A DNA stretch of 64,000 nt from Ryuthela nishihirai (GCA_038380435.1 JAWZYU010000119.1:372001-436000); one strand, 5' to 3'. Shown: positions 43,014-54,786, counted from the first letter of the stretch. Program-made: numbers and translations. Notes: generated from the letters alone by a model not told the origin.

Positions 43014-43445
43014 TGACGTCATAGTTCAAAACAGTGGAAAACTTCAGATACATTTTTTATCCAGAAAGCGCGGGAAACGGACCAATCTAAAGTGACCACC
43101 AGATGTCCCCCCAAGAGTACTACACATTGACCCCATTGGTCAGTCCGCAAAGCCCCCCCATTTCGTAAAAAACGGTGACGTAATGGTCCACTTTGGACGC
43201 AAAAAACACACCCTTCCATTGGGAACAGCGCCACCTAGCGGTGGAAGCTTGTAGAAAACGGGTGCCCCAAAGTGTCCACAAAGTCTCGAAACCAAAGGTC
43301 CAATAGGAAGAGAGAAAAGTTTAAAAAACAGAATTTGAAAAGTCACGTGACTCAGTTTTTTTTCTAGTTTGCAATGATCTAGCAGCAGCAGGTGCACTGC
43401 CACTGCTACTACTCTATCACGTAGAAATCTCACTGCGCATTCCAT
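43014..43445. promoter_or_regulatory. Promoter-like motif cluster (CRE, E2F, CCAAT pair, CTCF core)
   Basis: Within 430 bp: TGACGTCA (43014-43021), GCGCGGGAAA (43068-43077, E2F type), CCAAT (43082-43086) and ATTGG (43135-43139), GCGCCACCTAGCGG (43228-43241; its reverse strand CCGCTAGGTGGCGC fits the CTCF core), and GTCACGTGAC at about 43343. No clear downstream ORF in either direction, so if a promoter is active its product would be non-coding or outside view. Confidence 0.4.
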
Positions 43446-44005
43446 CTGCGCATGACGTCGATGGCCATAGAAGCAGAAATGAATGACGTCAGAAATAAAT
43501 AAAGAACCAATAAGAATAACTTGCCTTTAAAAAAGGGCGTTTTTTATAATTCGGACGTGTTACTAGAAAAAAATCGACCCTTTAAACTACTTAAAAATAT
43601 TTTTTAAAACTTTTTATATATTTTAAATAAGCATCAGTGTAGAAGTAGAGATAAATAATTATTTTTAACCAATCAGATTCAAACTTTAAGATGCCAACGG
43701 ATTTCATTGAAACTCTGTGACATAAGAAGTACATGGCACATCCCATCTGCGCATAGCTATGACGTTTAACATTATATCGATATAATATTAATATCCCTAT
43801 ATCGTCATCGAGGAACCAATCACATAGTAGCTTAAGGATGACATCATCTAATAATTATCCTGATATATATCCCATTATAAGACCTTTGCGCATTCCATCT
43901 GAGCATATCTATGACATCATACACAACTATAGCGCATCCCATCTGAGCATATCAATGACGTCATACAAGACTTGCCATATATAGACAGCCTTATGACGTC
44001 ACGTC
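43430..44005. repeat. Degenerate repeats of a GCGCAT...TGACGTCA motif
   Basis: The pattern gcgcattccatctgcgcat, a short spacer, then atgacgtca recurs at about 43434, 43736, 43889 and 43932 with decay. The same theme is seen in the block 2 link (23330-23470, 53351-53491). CREs at 43484-43491, 43956-43963 and 43994-44001. Confidence 0.55.
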
Positions 44006-44645
44006 TATTTAAGCCAATCACAGCACACCTTTGTCACGTGACTACTATTAACCAATCAATTCAAACCTTACTAGTCATCTGACTCTATACATATACTCCA
44101 TTGGATTAACATTACTAATGCTTTCCTATGGATCATACTAAATTTTTTTTTCTATCTCCAGCTACCCACCCCTCGGATGGGCCATGCTTTCTCTATGGAC
44201 ACTTCACATTGAACTCGACCCATGTTAACCTACGAGTAATCTCCGCCTAACACTCCTTCACTCTAGCCATCAGAAATAATCAATTAATTATTTATTTATT
44301 ACTACTATAACTTATAAGGATCTGGCATCCTTCTTCATATCTCATCAACAACATGGATGCCCACAGGTATTATAATCACGTATCTATTATTACACTTCTG
44401 GTCGTCTATTTTAACGCCTTTCTTATCAAAATTTCACTCGTCCTTTTTTGATCTCACACTCCGCAAACAATTAGTATACTTTTTAAACACGTCAATTAAC
44501 AAGAAACGACTTTCTTAACACATACGATTTTCACTAAGCCTATTCGAATACAATTCACGTCATTCCGAATACACAACAACGTATCCTTCCTAAGAAAATT
44601 GCTTATTTTACACGAAAAGTTTAGATAGCATTACAATTTTGCTAC
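44005..44645. repeat. Old diverged link module L and unassigned flank
   Basis: 44260-44450 still shows ctagccatcagaaataatca, aacatggatgcccacagg and gcctttcttatc of module L with large indels. The remainder (to 44645) is AT-rich with nothing recognised. Confidence 0.55.
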
Positions 44646-44649
44646 AACA

Positions 44650-44893
44650 CGAAAAAGTGCCGTTCGTCGGATGGGACGTTAAGCCGTGGTTCCGTGTATG
44701 GAAGTGCCATACCCTGTGTACATTAAAGAACACACTGGATGGCCTGGACTAGAGGCTACCATCTGTCTCCCAACAGCTGTTCCAGTGGGTTCCCTCCCCC
44801 AACCTTCTCTGAGCCTTCCGGGTCCATGTCACCTGGCCATTTAGCCCATGGTGTGCAGAAAAGTGCCGCTCAGAGGTAAAACAACCCAACCCT
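44650..44893 (+). mobile_element. SINE family A, head lost, unit 2 only
   Basis: gtcggatgggacgttaagcc, accctgtgtacattaaagaa, ctcccaacagctgttccag and the 3' end gtaaaacaacccaac, plus strand. Confidence 0.85.
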
Positions 44894-45305
44894 GTGAGAT
44901 AATTTCAGTCATCAAGCTAGCAAGCCACAATTATCTGCCATGATTATGATAGAACATATGCATAAAAAACATTTGCACAAAAAATGTTTTATTTTTTTGT
45001 GTGTTTTTACTCCATAAGACTGGATTTTAGTGATCCTGTTGCTTTCTGACCATCTATGATGATTCTCTTTATATTTCTTCATCTGATGATTCATCAATTC
45101 AAACTATTGATCCCAGATATTTAAATTGGTTTATTGCCTTTATTGTGATACTTTCAACTGCTATTTCTGCAGTTTGGTTTGTGCTCAAGAATTCTGTTGC
45201 TTTCTTTTTGCATTCAAACTGCATTTGTTGTATTCCTCTAATAACTTGATCAAGAGGAGGTTGATATCTTCACAGTCTGGAGCAATTATTACTTGGTCGT
45301 CGGCA
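44894..45305. other. Unassigned AT-rich stretch, unit 2 only
   Basis: No ORF, RNA or transposon signature recognised. Confidence 0.5.
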
Positions 45306-45307
45306 AA

Positions 45308-45893
45308 TAATGGGTTGGGTTGTTTTACCTCTGAATGGCACTTTTTTGCACACAATGGGCTAAATGGCCAGGTCACAAGGACTCCGAAGGCTCAGAGAAG
45401 ATTGGGGGAGGTGACCCACTGTAATGGCTGTTTGCAGACAGATGGTAGCCTTCTGTCAAAGTCATCCAGCATGTTCTTTAATGTGCACAGGGTATGGCAC
45501 TCTCCCACACACTGAACCACAGCTCAACGTCGCATCCGACGGACGGCGGCCTTTCCAAGCCTCCCAGCTGGGTCAGTGTTGAGCTTTATCTCCGCAAAAT
45601 TCCCCTGCCCTGCCCACGGTCAGTAGGGGACACCGATGGGCTTGGAAAGGCCGCCGTCCGTTGGATGGGACGTTAAGCCTTGGCCCCGTCTGCGTGAGAG
45701 CCATACCCTGTGCACGTTAAAGAACACGCTGGATGGCCTTGACGGGAGGCTACCATCTGTCTCCCAACAGCTGTTCCAGTGGGTCCCCTCTCACAACATT
45801 CTATGAGCCTTCGGGGTCCTTGTGACCTGTTCATTTAGCCCATGGTGTGCAAAAAAGTGCTGCTCAGAGGTAAAACAACCCAACCCAATGAGT
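45308..45893. mobile_element. Head-to-head inverted pair of SINE family A
   Basis: A minus-strand copy (45308-45567, 3' end gggttgggttgttttacctc at left) meets a plus-strand copy (45568-45893, ending gtaaaacaacccaaccc) near gcctcccagctgggtcag. The arms are about 250 bp and pair over almost their full length, so the transcript or strand could form a long hairpin. The right copy extends to just after the lost B-box. Long frames at 45126 and 45494 are SINE read-through. Confidence 0.85.
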
Positions 45894-46095
45894 TTCCATA
45901 TGACAACAGCAAAATTCATTGTTCAAATGAAAAACAAATTTTTTTTTTTTCCTGTGTGTAGAAGGAAGCAGACTTCTAGTTGCCAAAAAATTAATTTGTG
46001 GCTACCAAAAATGCATGTAGGGTCATCAAAAGACCAACACATGGCTTTTCACACTGGGTTAATAGTATGCTCAAAATAATTAGCTGAAAAAGAAT
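45894..46095. other. Unassigned AT-rich stretch, unit 2 only
   Basis: Nothing recognised apart from a T-run at about 45940. Confidence 0.5.
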
Positions 46096-46096
46096 T

Positions 46097-46187
46097 TGGT
46101 TGCCCTGAGTGTGATTCGAACCTACATTGCACAGAAACATGCCAGGTCTGATAACTACATCATCAGAGACTAACCATTTTCTTCAAC
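46097..46187 (-). mobile_element. SINE family C (third tRNA-like head)
   Basis: On the minus strand: an A-box-like TGGTTAGTCTCTGATGATGT and a B-box-like GTAGGTTCGAATCAC at tRNA-like spacing, distinct from families A and B. Preceded on that strand by gttgaagaaaa. Confidence 0.6.
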
Positions 46188-46347
46188 AATCTGACATACC
46201 AACATTTCCACATATTTCTGTTAATTCACCACGGCGCCATCTGCGTTGGGAATCAGGCAGCCATTCTTGCTCATATGACAGAAATATATTTGTAACTCAC
46301 TATCACAGCATTATATAAATAATTTGGTAATAAAGTTATATGTCATG

Positions 46348-46430
46348 TTGAAGAAAATGGTTAGTCTGATGGTGTAGTCATCGAGCTCTTGTCTGAGATC
46401 GATGAGCAATCTATTAGCCAGGAACCAATG
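46348..46430 (+). mobile_element. SINE family C, opposite orientation
   Basis: gttgaagaaaatggttagtc, then tgatggtgtagtc, repeats the start of the minus-strand copy at 46150-46187 in inverted orientation with about 160 bp between. No B-box is evident on this side. Confidence 0.55.
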
Positions 46431-46435
46431 CTGCA

Positions 46436-48030
46436 GTTCGGAACAGGAATGTTGCCAGATCCCTAAACTATTTTAAATAACAGTTTGCCAGATGCCTGTT
46501 CTGAGCTCAGTTGGAGAGTTCCAATGTCTTTCGGAGAGGCAGTTCGGAACACGAATGTTGCCAGATCCCTAAACTATTTTAAATAGTAGTTGCCAGATAC
46601 ATTTTTCTGAATTCTGAGCTCAGTTGCAGCGTTCCAATGTGATTCGGAGAGGCAGTTCGGAACCTGAATGTTACCAGATCCCTTAACTATTTTATATACG
46701 AGTTTCCAGCTCCTTTTTCTCAATTCTGAGATCATTTCGAAGGTTCCAATGTCGTTCGGAGAGGCGGTTCGGAACCTGAATGTTGCCAGATCCCTTGACT
46801 ATTTTATATACGAGTTTCCAGCTCCTTTTTCTCAATTCTGAGATCATTTCGAAGGTTCCAATGTCGTTCGGAGAGGCGATTCGGAACCTGAATCTTGCCA
46901 GATCCCTTAACTATTTTATATACGAGTTCCCAGCTCCTTTTTCTCAATTCTGAGATCATTTCGAAGGTTCCAATGTCGTTCGGAGAGGCGATTCGGAACC
47001 TGAATGTTGCCAGATCCCTTAACTATTTTATATACGAGTTCCCAGCTCCTTTTTCTCAATTCTGAGATCATTTCGAAGGTTCCAATGTCGTTCGGAGAGG
47101 CGATTCGGAACCTGAATGTTGCCAGATCCCTTCACTATTTTATATACGAGTTTCCAGCACCTTTTTCTCAATTCTGAGATCATTTCGAAGGTTCCAATGT
47201 CGTTCGGAGAGGCGATTCGGAACCTGAATGTTGCCAGATCCCTTAACTATTTTATATACGAGTTCCCATCTCCTTTTTCTCAATTCTGAGATCATTTCGA
47301 AGGTTCCAATGTCGTTCGGAGAGGCGATTCGGAACCTGAATGTTGCCAGATCCCTTCACTATTTTATATACGAGTTTCCAGCACCTTTTTCTCAATTCTG
47401 AGATCATTTCGAAGGTTCCAATGTCGTTCGGAGAGGCGATTCGGAACCTGAATGTTGCCAGATCCCTTAACTATTTTATATACGAGTTCCCATCTCCTTT
47501 TTCTCAATTCTGAGATCATTTCGAAGGTTCCAATGTCGTTCGGAGAGGCGATTCGGAACCTGAATGTTGCCAGATCCCTTCACTATTTTATATACGAGTT
47601 TCCAGCACCTTTTTCTCAATTCTGAGATCATTTCGAAGGTTCCAATGTCGTTCGGAGAGGCGATTCGGAACCTGAATGTTGCCAGATCCCTTAACTATTT
47701 TATATACGAGTTTCCAGCACCTTTTTCTCAATTCTGAGATCATTTCGAAGGTTCCAATGTCGTTCGGAGAGGCGATTCGGAACCTGAATGTTGCCAGATC
47801 CCTTAACTATTTTATATACGAGTTCCCATCTCCTTTTTCTCAATTCTGAGATCATTTCGAAGGTTCCAATGTCGTTCGGAGAGGCGATTCGGAACCTGAA
47901 TGTTGCCAGATCCCTTAACTATTTTATATAAGAGTTTCCAGCTCCTTTTTCTCAATTCTGAGATCATTTCGAAGGTTCCAATGTCGTTCGGAGAGGCGGT
48001 TCGGAACCTGAATGTTGCCAGATCCCTTAA
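46436..48030. repeat. Satellite array, unit 2, 112-bp subfamily
   Basis: After two or three mixed monomers, gtcgttcggagaggcg recurs every 112 bp (46751, 46863, 46975, 47087 ...). The family differs from the 100-bp form by ttatatacgagtttccagct and gagatcatttcgaagg. Between about 47100 and 47660 two monomer types alternate, giving a 224-bp higher-order repeat. Confidence 0.93.
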
Positions 48031-51000
48031 CTATTTTAAATAAGGGTTGCCAGATACATGTTCTGAACTCTGAGTTCAGTTGGAGCGTTCCAATGTCCTT
48101 CGGAGAGTCGGTTCCGAACCTGAATGTTGCCAGATCCTTAAACTATTTTAAATATTAGTTGCCAGATACATTTTCTGAACTCTGATATCAGTCGGAGCTT
48201 TTCAATGTCCTTCGGAGAGGCAATTCGGAAAACGAATGTTGCCAGATCCTTAAACTATTTTAAATACTAGTTGCCAGATACATTTTCTCAACTCTGATAT
48301 CAGTCGGAGCTTTTCAGAGGCAATTCGGAAAACGAATGTTGCCAGATCCTTAAACTATTTTAAATACTAGTTGCCAGATACATTTTCTCAACTCTGATAT
48401 CAGTCGGAGCTTTTCAGACGCAATTCGGAAAACGAATGTTGCCAGATCCTTAAACTATTTTAAATACTAGTTGCCAGATACATTTTCTCCACTCTGATAT
48501 CAGTCGGAGCTTTTCAGAGGCAATTCGGAAAACGAATGTTGCCAGATCCTTAAACTATTTTAAATACTAGTTGCCAGATACATTTTCTCAACTCTGATAT
48601 CAGTCGGAGCTTTTCAGAGGCAATTCGGAAAACGAATGTTGCCAGATGCTTGAACTATTTTAAATACTAGTTGCCAGATACATTTTCTCAACTCTGACAT
48701 CAGTCGGAGCTTTTCAGAGGCAATTCGGAAAACGAATGTTGCCAGATCCTTAAACTATTTTAAATACTAGTAGCCAGATACATTTTCTCAACTCCGATAT
48801 CAGTCGGAGCTTTTCAATGTCCTTCGGAGAGGCAATTCGGAAAACGAATGTTGCCAGATCCTTAAACTATTTTAAATACTAGTTGCCAGATACATTTTCT
48901 CAACTCTGATATCAGTCGGAGCTTTTCAGAGGCAATTCGGAAAACGAATGTTGCCAGATCCTTAAACTATTTTAAATACTAGTTGCCAAATACCTTTTCT
49001 CAACTCTGATATCAGTCGGAGCTTTTCAGAGGCAATTCGGAAAACGAATGTTGCCAGATCCTTAAACTATTTTAAATACTAGTTGCCAGATACATTTTCT
49101 GAACTCTGATATCAGTCGGAGCTTTTCCATGTCCTTCGGAGAGGCAATTCGGAAAACGAATGTTGCCAGATCCTTAAAGTATTTTAAATACTAGTTGCCA
49201 GATACATTTTCTCAACTCTGATATCAGTCGGAGCTTTTCAGAGGCAATTCGGAAAACGAATGTTGCCAGATCCTTAAACTATATTAAATACTAGTTGCCA
49301 GATACATTTTCTCAACTCTGATATCATTCGGAGCTTTTCAGAGGCAATTCGGAAAACGAATGTTGCCAGATCCTTAAACTATTTTAAATACTAGTTGCCA
49401 GATACATTTTCTCAACTCTGATATCAGACGGAGCTTTTCAGAGGCAATTCGGAAAACGAATGTTGCCAGATCCTTAAATTATTTTAAATACTAGTTGCCA
49501 GATACATTTTCTCAACTCTGATATCAGTCGGAGCTTTTCAGAGGCAATTCGGAAAACGAATGTTGCCAGATCCTTAAACTATTTTAAATACTGGTTGCCA
49601 GATACATTTTCTCAACTGTGATATCAGTCGGAGCTTTTCAGAGGAAATTCGGAAAACGAATGTTGCCAGATCCTTAAACTATTTTAAATACTAGTTGCCA
49701 GATACATTTTCTCAACTGTGATATCAGTCGGAGCTTTTCAGAGGCAATTCGGAAAACGAATGTTGCCAGATCCTTAAACTATTTTAAATACTAGTTGCCA
49801 GATACATTTTCTCCACTCTGATATCAGTCGGAGCTTTTCAGAGGCAATTCGGAAAACGAATGTTGCCAGATCCTTAAACTATTTTAAATACTAGTTGCCA
49901 GATACATTTTCTCAACTCTGATATCAGTCGGAGCTTTTCAGACGCAATTCGGAAAACGAATGTTGCCAGATCCTTAAACTATTTTAAATACTAGTTGCCA
50001 GATACATTTTCTCAACTCTGATATCAGTCGGAGCTTTTCAGAGGCAATTCGGAAAACGAATGTTGCCAGATGCTTGAACTATTTTAAATACTAGTTGCCA
50101 GATACATTTTCTCAACTCTGACATCAGTCGGAGCTTTTCAGAGGCAATTCGGAAAACGAATGTTGCCAGATCCTTAAACTATTTTAAATACCAGTTGCCA
50201 GATACATTTTCTCAACTCTGATATCAGTCGGAGCTTTTCAGAGGCAATTCGGAAAACGAATGTTGCCAGATCCTTAAACTATTTTAAATACTAGTTGCCA
50301 GATACATTTTCTCAACTCTGATATCAGTCGGAGCTTTTCAGAGGCAATTCGGAAAACGAATGTTGCCAGATCCTTAAACTATTTTAAATACTAGTTGCCA
50401 GATACATTTTCTCAACTCTGATATCAGTCGCAGCTTTTCAATGTCCTTCGGAGAGGCAATTCGGAAAACGAATGTTGCCAGATCCTTAAACTATATTAAA
50501 TACTGGTTGCCAGATACATTTTCTCCACTCTGATATCAGTCGGAGCTTTTCAGAGGCAATTCGGAAAACGAATGTTGCCAGATCCTTAAACTATTTTAAA
50601 TACTAGTTGCCACATACATTTTCTCAACTCTGATATCAGTCGGAGCTTTTGAATGTCCTTCGGATAGGCAGTTCGAAAACCGAATGTTGCCAGATCCCTC
50701 AACTATTCTAAATACCAGTTGCCAGATACATGTTCTGAACTCTGAGTTCAGTTTCAATGTCCTTCCTAGAGGCAGATCGGAAACCGAATGTTGCCAGATC
50801 CCTCAACTATTTTAAATAACAATTGCCAGATACATGTTCTGAACTCTGATCGGAGAGGCGGTTGGTGACAGGAATGTTGCCAGATCCCTAAACTGTTTTA
50901 AATAACAGTTGCCAGATACATGTTCTGAACTCTGATCGGAGAGGCGGTTGGGAACAGGAATGTTGCCAGATCCCTAAACTATTTTAAATAACAGTTGTCA

Positions 51001-51090
51001 GATACATGTTCTGATCGGAGAGGCGGTTGGTGACAGGAATGTTGCCAGATCCCTAAACTATTTGAAATAACAGTTGCCAGATACTTCTGA
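48030..51090. repeat. Satellite array, unit 2, 100-bp subfamily
   Basis: Same monomer as unit 1, about 27 copies, with 112-bp forms interspersed (about 48210, 48820, 49130, 50440). From about 50070 its order of variant monomers (gcttgaact, gacatcag, ataccag) matches unit 1 from about 20150. Confidence 0.93.
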
Positions 51091-51095
51091 GTGTT

Positions 51096-52476
51096 TTTTG
51101 GAGCATTTCTTGACTGTCTGATGCCTTCCCTTGACTTTTTTTTTTATCTGTAGAACGGGTCTGTTTGTCGCGGTTAAACCGCTATTCTGTTGGCGGGAAA
51201 GTGCTTAATTCAATTATTCCTTTGTTCTCTGACTGTCTGGGGCTTGCAGACTGTGTCTCTTACACTTTGCTACTGTCCGGTCGCTCTGCTCTGCACAAAT
51301 GCAAATGGCGGCTTGTTTTTGGGCTCTATGGGGGAATTTTAGCTGCATTTTGTTCCTGGTTTCTTCTGGGGCTATTTTTGGGGCGTTTTTTTGCTAGATT
51401 TAGTTACTTTGGGTCGAATGGAGAACTAAGGGTGTGTTTTGGGAAAGGGGAGGTGGTTTTTTGGGGCGTGGGGAGCCTTTTTTGGGGGTATTTGGCCACT
51501 TTGCATTCTGGGGTTTGTTTTGGCTTTGCGGCTTTTTCTGTCACTTCAGGTTTGTTTTGGGGGGTGACTTCGGGTGTTTTTGGGACCTTTTGGGGCGTTT
51601 TTGTATACTGCGGACAGCTGGGGTCTGTCGGACGAATGGGGCGTTTTTGGGGTTTTATGCTCCCTATGGGGTCATTTCCGGTGACCTTTCACCCCAGGAA
51701 GGGACTCTATTACCCCTACCTCGGGGTCGCTTACGGTCAGTTTGTGACGATTAGGGCGCCCTCTGGGAGCGTTTATGTGCGTGACGTTTGGGGCTTTTTA
51801 GGGGTCACTTCCGGTGGTCGGGATCACTTCCGGTTTAGTGTGGGGGTCACCTGCTGTGAGTTTGACCTTCTGGGTGATTTTGGCAATTTTTGGGGCTTTT
51901 TTTTAATTTTGGCGAATTTTTTTGTTATTTTTAAGGCGTTTCTTGCTTGTCTGATGCCTTCCCTGCACTTTTTTTTTTTATCTATAGAATGGGTCTGTTT
52001 GTGGCGGTTAAATCGCTATTCCGTGGGCGGGAAATTGCATAATTGAATTATTCCTTTGTTCTCTGACTCACTGGGACTTGCAGCGTGTCTGTCTTACACT
52101 TTGCTACTGTCCGGTCACTCTGCTGTTAGCAAATGCAAATGGCGGCGTTTTTTTGGGCTCTATGGGGGAATTTTAGCTGCTTTTTCTTCCTGGTTTCTTC
52201 TGGGGCTATTTCTGGGGCGTTTTTTTGCTAGATTTAGTCACTTTGGGTGGTATTGAGCACTAAGGGTGTGTTTTTGGAGAAGGGGGTGGGTTTTTTGGGG
52301 AGTAGGGAGTGTTTTTTGGGGGTATTTTGGCGCTTTGCATTCTGGGGTTTGTTTTCGCTTTGGGGCTTTTTGCGTCACTTCAGGTGTGTTTTGGGGGTCA
52401 CTTCCGGTTCTTTGGGGACTTTTCATTATACTGGGGCCTGTCGGAACACTGGGGGTTTTTTGGGGTTATTTTTTTT
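51096..52476 (+). repeat. G+T-rich repeat block 2, unit 2
   Basis: Anchors at 51143 and 51978 (period 835 bp). A 293-codon ORF (51165-52046) crosses the copy junction; it is W/F/G/L-rich, overlaps other open frames and is broken in unit 1, so it is treated as compositional. Confidence 0.9.
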
Positions 52477-53715
52477 TAATGTTCAGCTCCACCCTCCTGC
52501 GATGTGACCGTGCTATATCTAAGGAGCTCCTCAATTGAACTCTTGAAACAATATTCCACACTAGCCATCAGAAATAATCAATTCATTTATTCACTTTCCT
52601 TACTGGCATTCTTCATTGCTTTAAAAACATGGATGCCTACAGTTAGATTCCTACGTCAGTATCTTTTAAAACTTGTGGAGCCTTTTTTTCCTAATCTCTT
52701 ATCTTTTAGGACTATTAACGCAAAGGATTCATAGGCACTTCGTATTAGACAACATATAGATTTCGAATATTTTGTAAAAACAAATTGGCTTAGTAAAAAC
52801 AACTCTTAAATAATATAACATTATTTTTGTGTTTCTCTTAATAAAAAAGAATATTGATATTATTTGATGAATTCAATACTTTCTTAAAATCTTTATGAAA
52901 TTACATATTTGAAAAGGTTCCTAAGTTTTATGTTTCTAAGAATTCAAACGAAGCATTTTTTCTATTTACAACTTTACAGAGCAGACGTTCTTACTAGCAG
53001 GACTGAAAGGGTATAGATTTTTATCCCTAACGAGATAGATAAATAAATATTTTTAACCAATCACAGCTCGGGAAGCAGATGAAGAAAGGGTTAAAATGGC
53101 TCCTAAAGGTACTCCTAGTATTTCCTAGACTTCAGAATAGGGAATCACCAAATGGACTGATTAAGGTATTTAAATAGGGTTTAAACTTTTCGTATATTTT
53201 AATTCTTCCCTATTTAAAAGAGATGATGGAGTCGTTATTTTCAACCCATCAGATTTAAACGCTCAGATGGCAAAGGATTTCATTGGATACCTAGTTTCAT
53301 TTCGGAACTGCTCTATTCTGCACTCTCTGCCATAGCGATGTCATTGCACATGAGATCTGCGCATAGGTATGTAAGGACAGAGCAATGACGTCATCAACAT
53401 ATCACCTTTTCATCGACATAGTTATCCTACAGCGCATTCAATCGGAGCATTTATACGTAACAACGTATACATGGACAGCCTTATGACGTCATAACTTCTT
53501 TAACCAATCAATTCAAACCTTAATCATGTGATCATGTAATACTTATCCTACACGGACTTTACAAATTTATTTTTTTAACCGATGAATTCAAACCTCAATC
53601 GTGTCATCAGTAATACCTTTGTAATATATAATAATACTTAATTACTAACGGTAATCCTATCCCTCGATTTACACGGTACTCAGTTCACACAATTTTGGCT
53701 TTCCACGGTGAAAAA

Positions 53716-53806
53716 ATGCAACCCGTTTCGATTGACACGGTAGTCACTGAGACGTACGTAGAAAGGAAATCTCAGTCACTACCGTGTCAATCGAAACGGG
53801 TTGCAT
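53716..53806. other. Hairpin, unit 3 copy
   Basis: Same arms and loop as at 147-237; a nearby SNP (53649, outside the hairpin) distinguishes this unit. Confidence 0.8.
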
Positions 53807-53967
53807 ATTAGGAGCCTGGCACGCTACTGACTGAGCCACCGCAATCCTGGCTCCAACTGGAAATGGGGTTCAGGCGTCGGTGGGAAATGTGGGTTTCAAA
53901 TAAAGTAGTTTCTGAAAAACGCCACTTTCAGATATTCCAGTCTTTGTTAAGAACTAGCGGTCGGATC

Positions 53968-54181
53968 TACAGTCGCTCCAAAAAGTATCCGAACACTATG
54001 GTGGATTCAGAAAAAATATCTGGCAACGAATTGTTTAGAAATTAATGATCTGGCAACTTTCGTGTCACGTGACACAAAGGTTCCCAGATCACAAATTTCT
54101 AAAAAAAAAATCGTTGCCAGACATTTTTTTCTGAATTCTCTAATCAACCACATTGTTCGGATATTTATTTCAGCGACTGTA
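53968..54181. mobile_element. Palindromic MITE copy a, unit 3
   Basis: Matches the element at 399-612. Confidence 0.72.
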
Positions 54182-54517
54182 CACGAAGGTTGCCAGATCA
54201 CTAATTTATTTAAAAAAAAAAATCTTTCCCACACGTCTTTTTCTGAATTCTGTAATCAACCAGCGTTCGGATCTTTATTTCAGCGACTGTACATGAAGGT
54301 TGCGGAGGTAAAATCTCAGCGGTGCCCCAGCTGGGACTCGAACCTGGGAAATGCAGATTACGCGCCTGGCACGCTACTGACTGAGCCACCGCAATCCTGG
54401 CTCCAACTGGAAATGGGGTTCAGGCGTCGGTGGGAAATGTGGGTTTCAAATAAATTAGTTTCTGAAAAACGCCACTTTCAGATATTCCAGTCTTTCTTAA
54501 CAACTAGCGGTCGGATC

Positions 54518-54786
54518 TACAGTCGCTCCAAAAAGTATCCGAACACTATGGTGGATTCAGAAAAAATATCTCGCAACGAATTGTTAGAAATTAGTTATCT
54601 GGCAACCTTCGTGTCACGTGACACGAAGGTGGCAAATACTGTTTCCGAATTCTGTAATCAACCATTTCAGCGACTGTAGACGAAGGTTGCCAGATCACTA
54701 ATTTCTAAAAAAAAAATTGTTGCCGGATATTTCTTCGGACTTCTCTAGTCCAAAATAGTGTTCAGATATTTTTTTGAGCGACTGTA
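54518..54786. mobile_element. Palindromic MITE copy b, unit 3
   Basis: Matches the element at 950-1218 with one visible SNP near the right end (ccaaaatag for ccagaatag). Confidence 0.68.

Larger units (their letters stand above)
23549..53569. repeat. Macrosatellite unit 2 (about 30.0 kb)
   Basis: Second head-to-tail copy. It is collinear with unit 1 over 23549-39100 (offset +23547 to +23573), then differs in the link module around 41270-42920, carries a private 3.5-kb segment (about 42921-46435) and a 4.65-kb satellite array, and becomes collinear again from about 50070 (offset +30021 relative to unit 1). It also keeps a 25-bp stretch near 26460 that units 1 and 3 lack. Confidence 0.95.

Noticed and set aside
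46436..51090. CRISPR-like regular array
   Set aside because: There are no unique spacers; whole monomers are alike with 100- or 112-bp period, as in satellite DNA, and the context is eukaryotic.
51165..52046. 293-codon ORF in the G+T repeat, looks like a membrane protein
   Set aside because: Composition leaves several overlapping frames open, residues are mainly those from G/T codons, the ORF crosses a repeat junction, and the same region in unit 1 is broken by a single T. No domain is recognised.
54062..54679. 205-codon ORF in unit 3
   Set aside because: Runs through MITE and SINE-head sequence, and the equivalent in units 1 and 2 is split by one-base indels.
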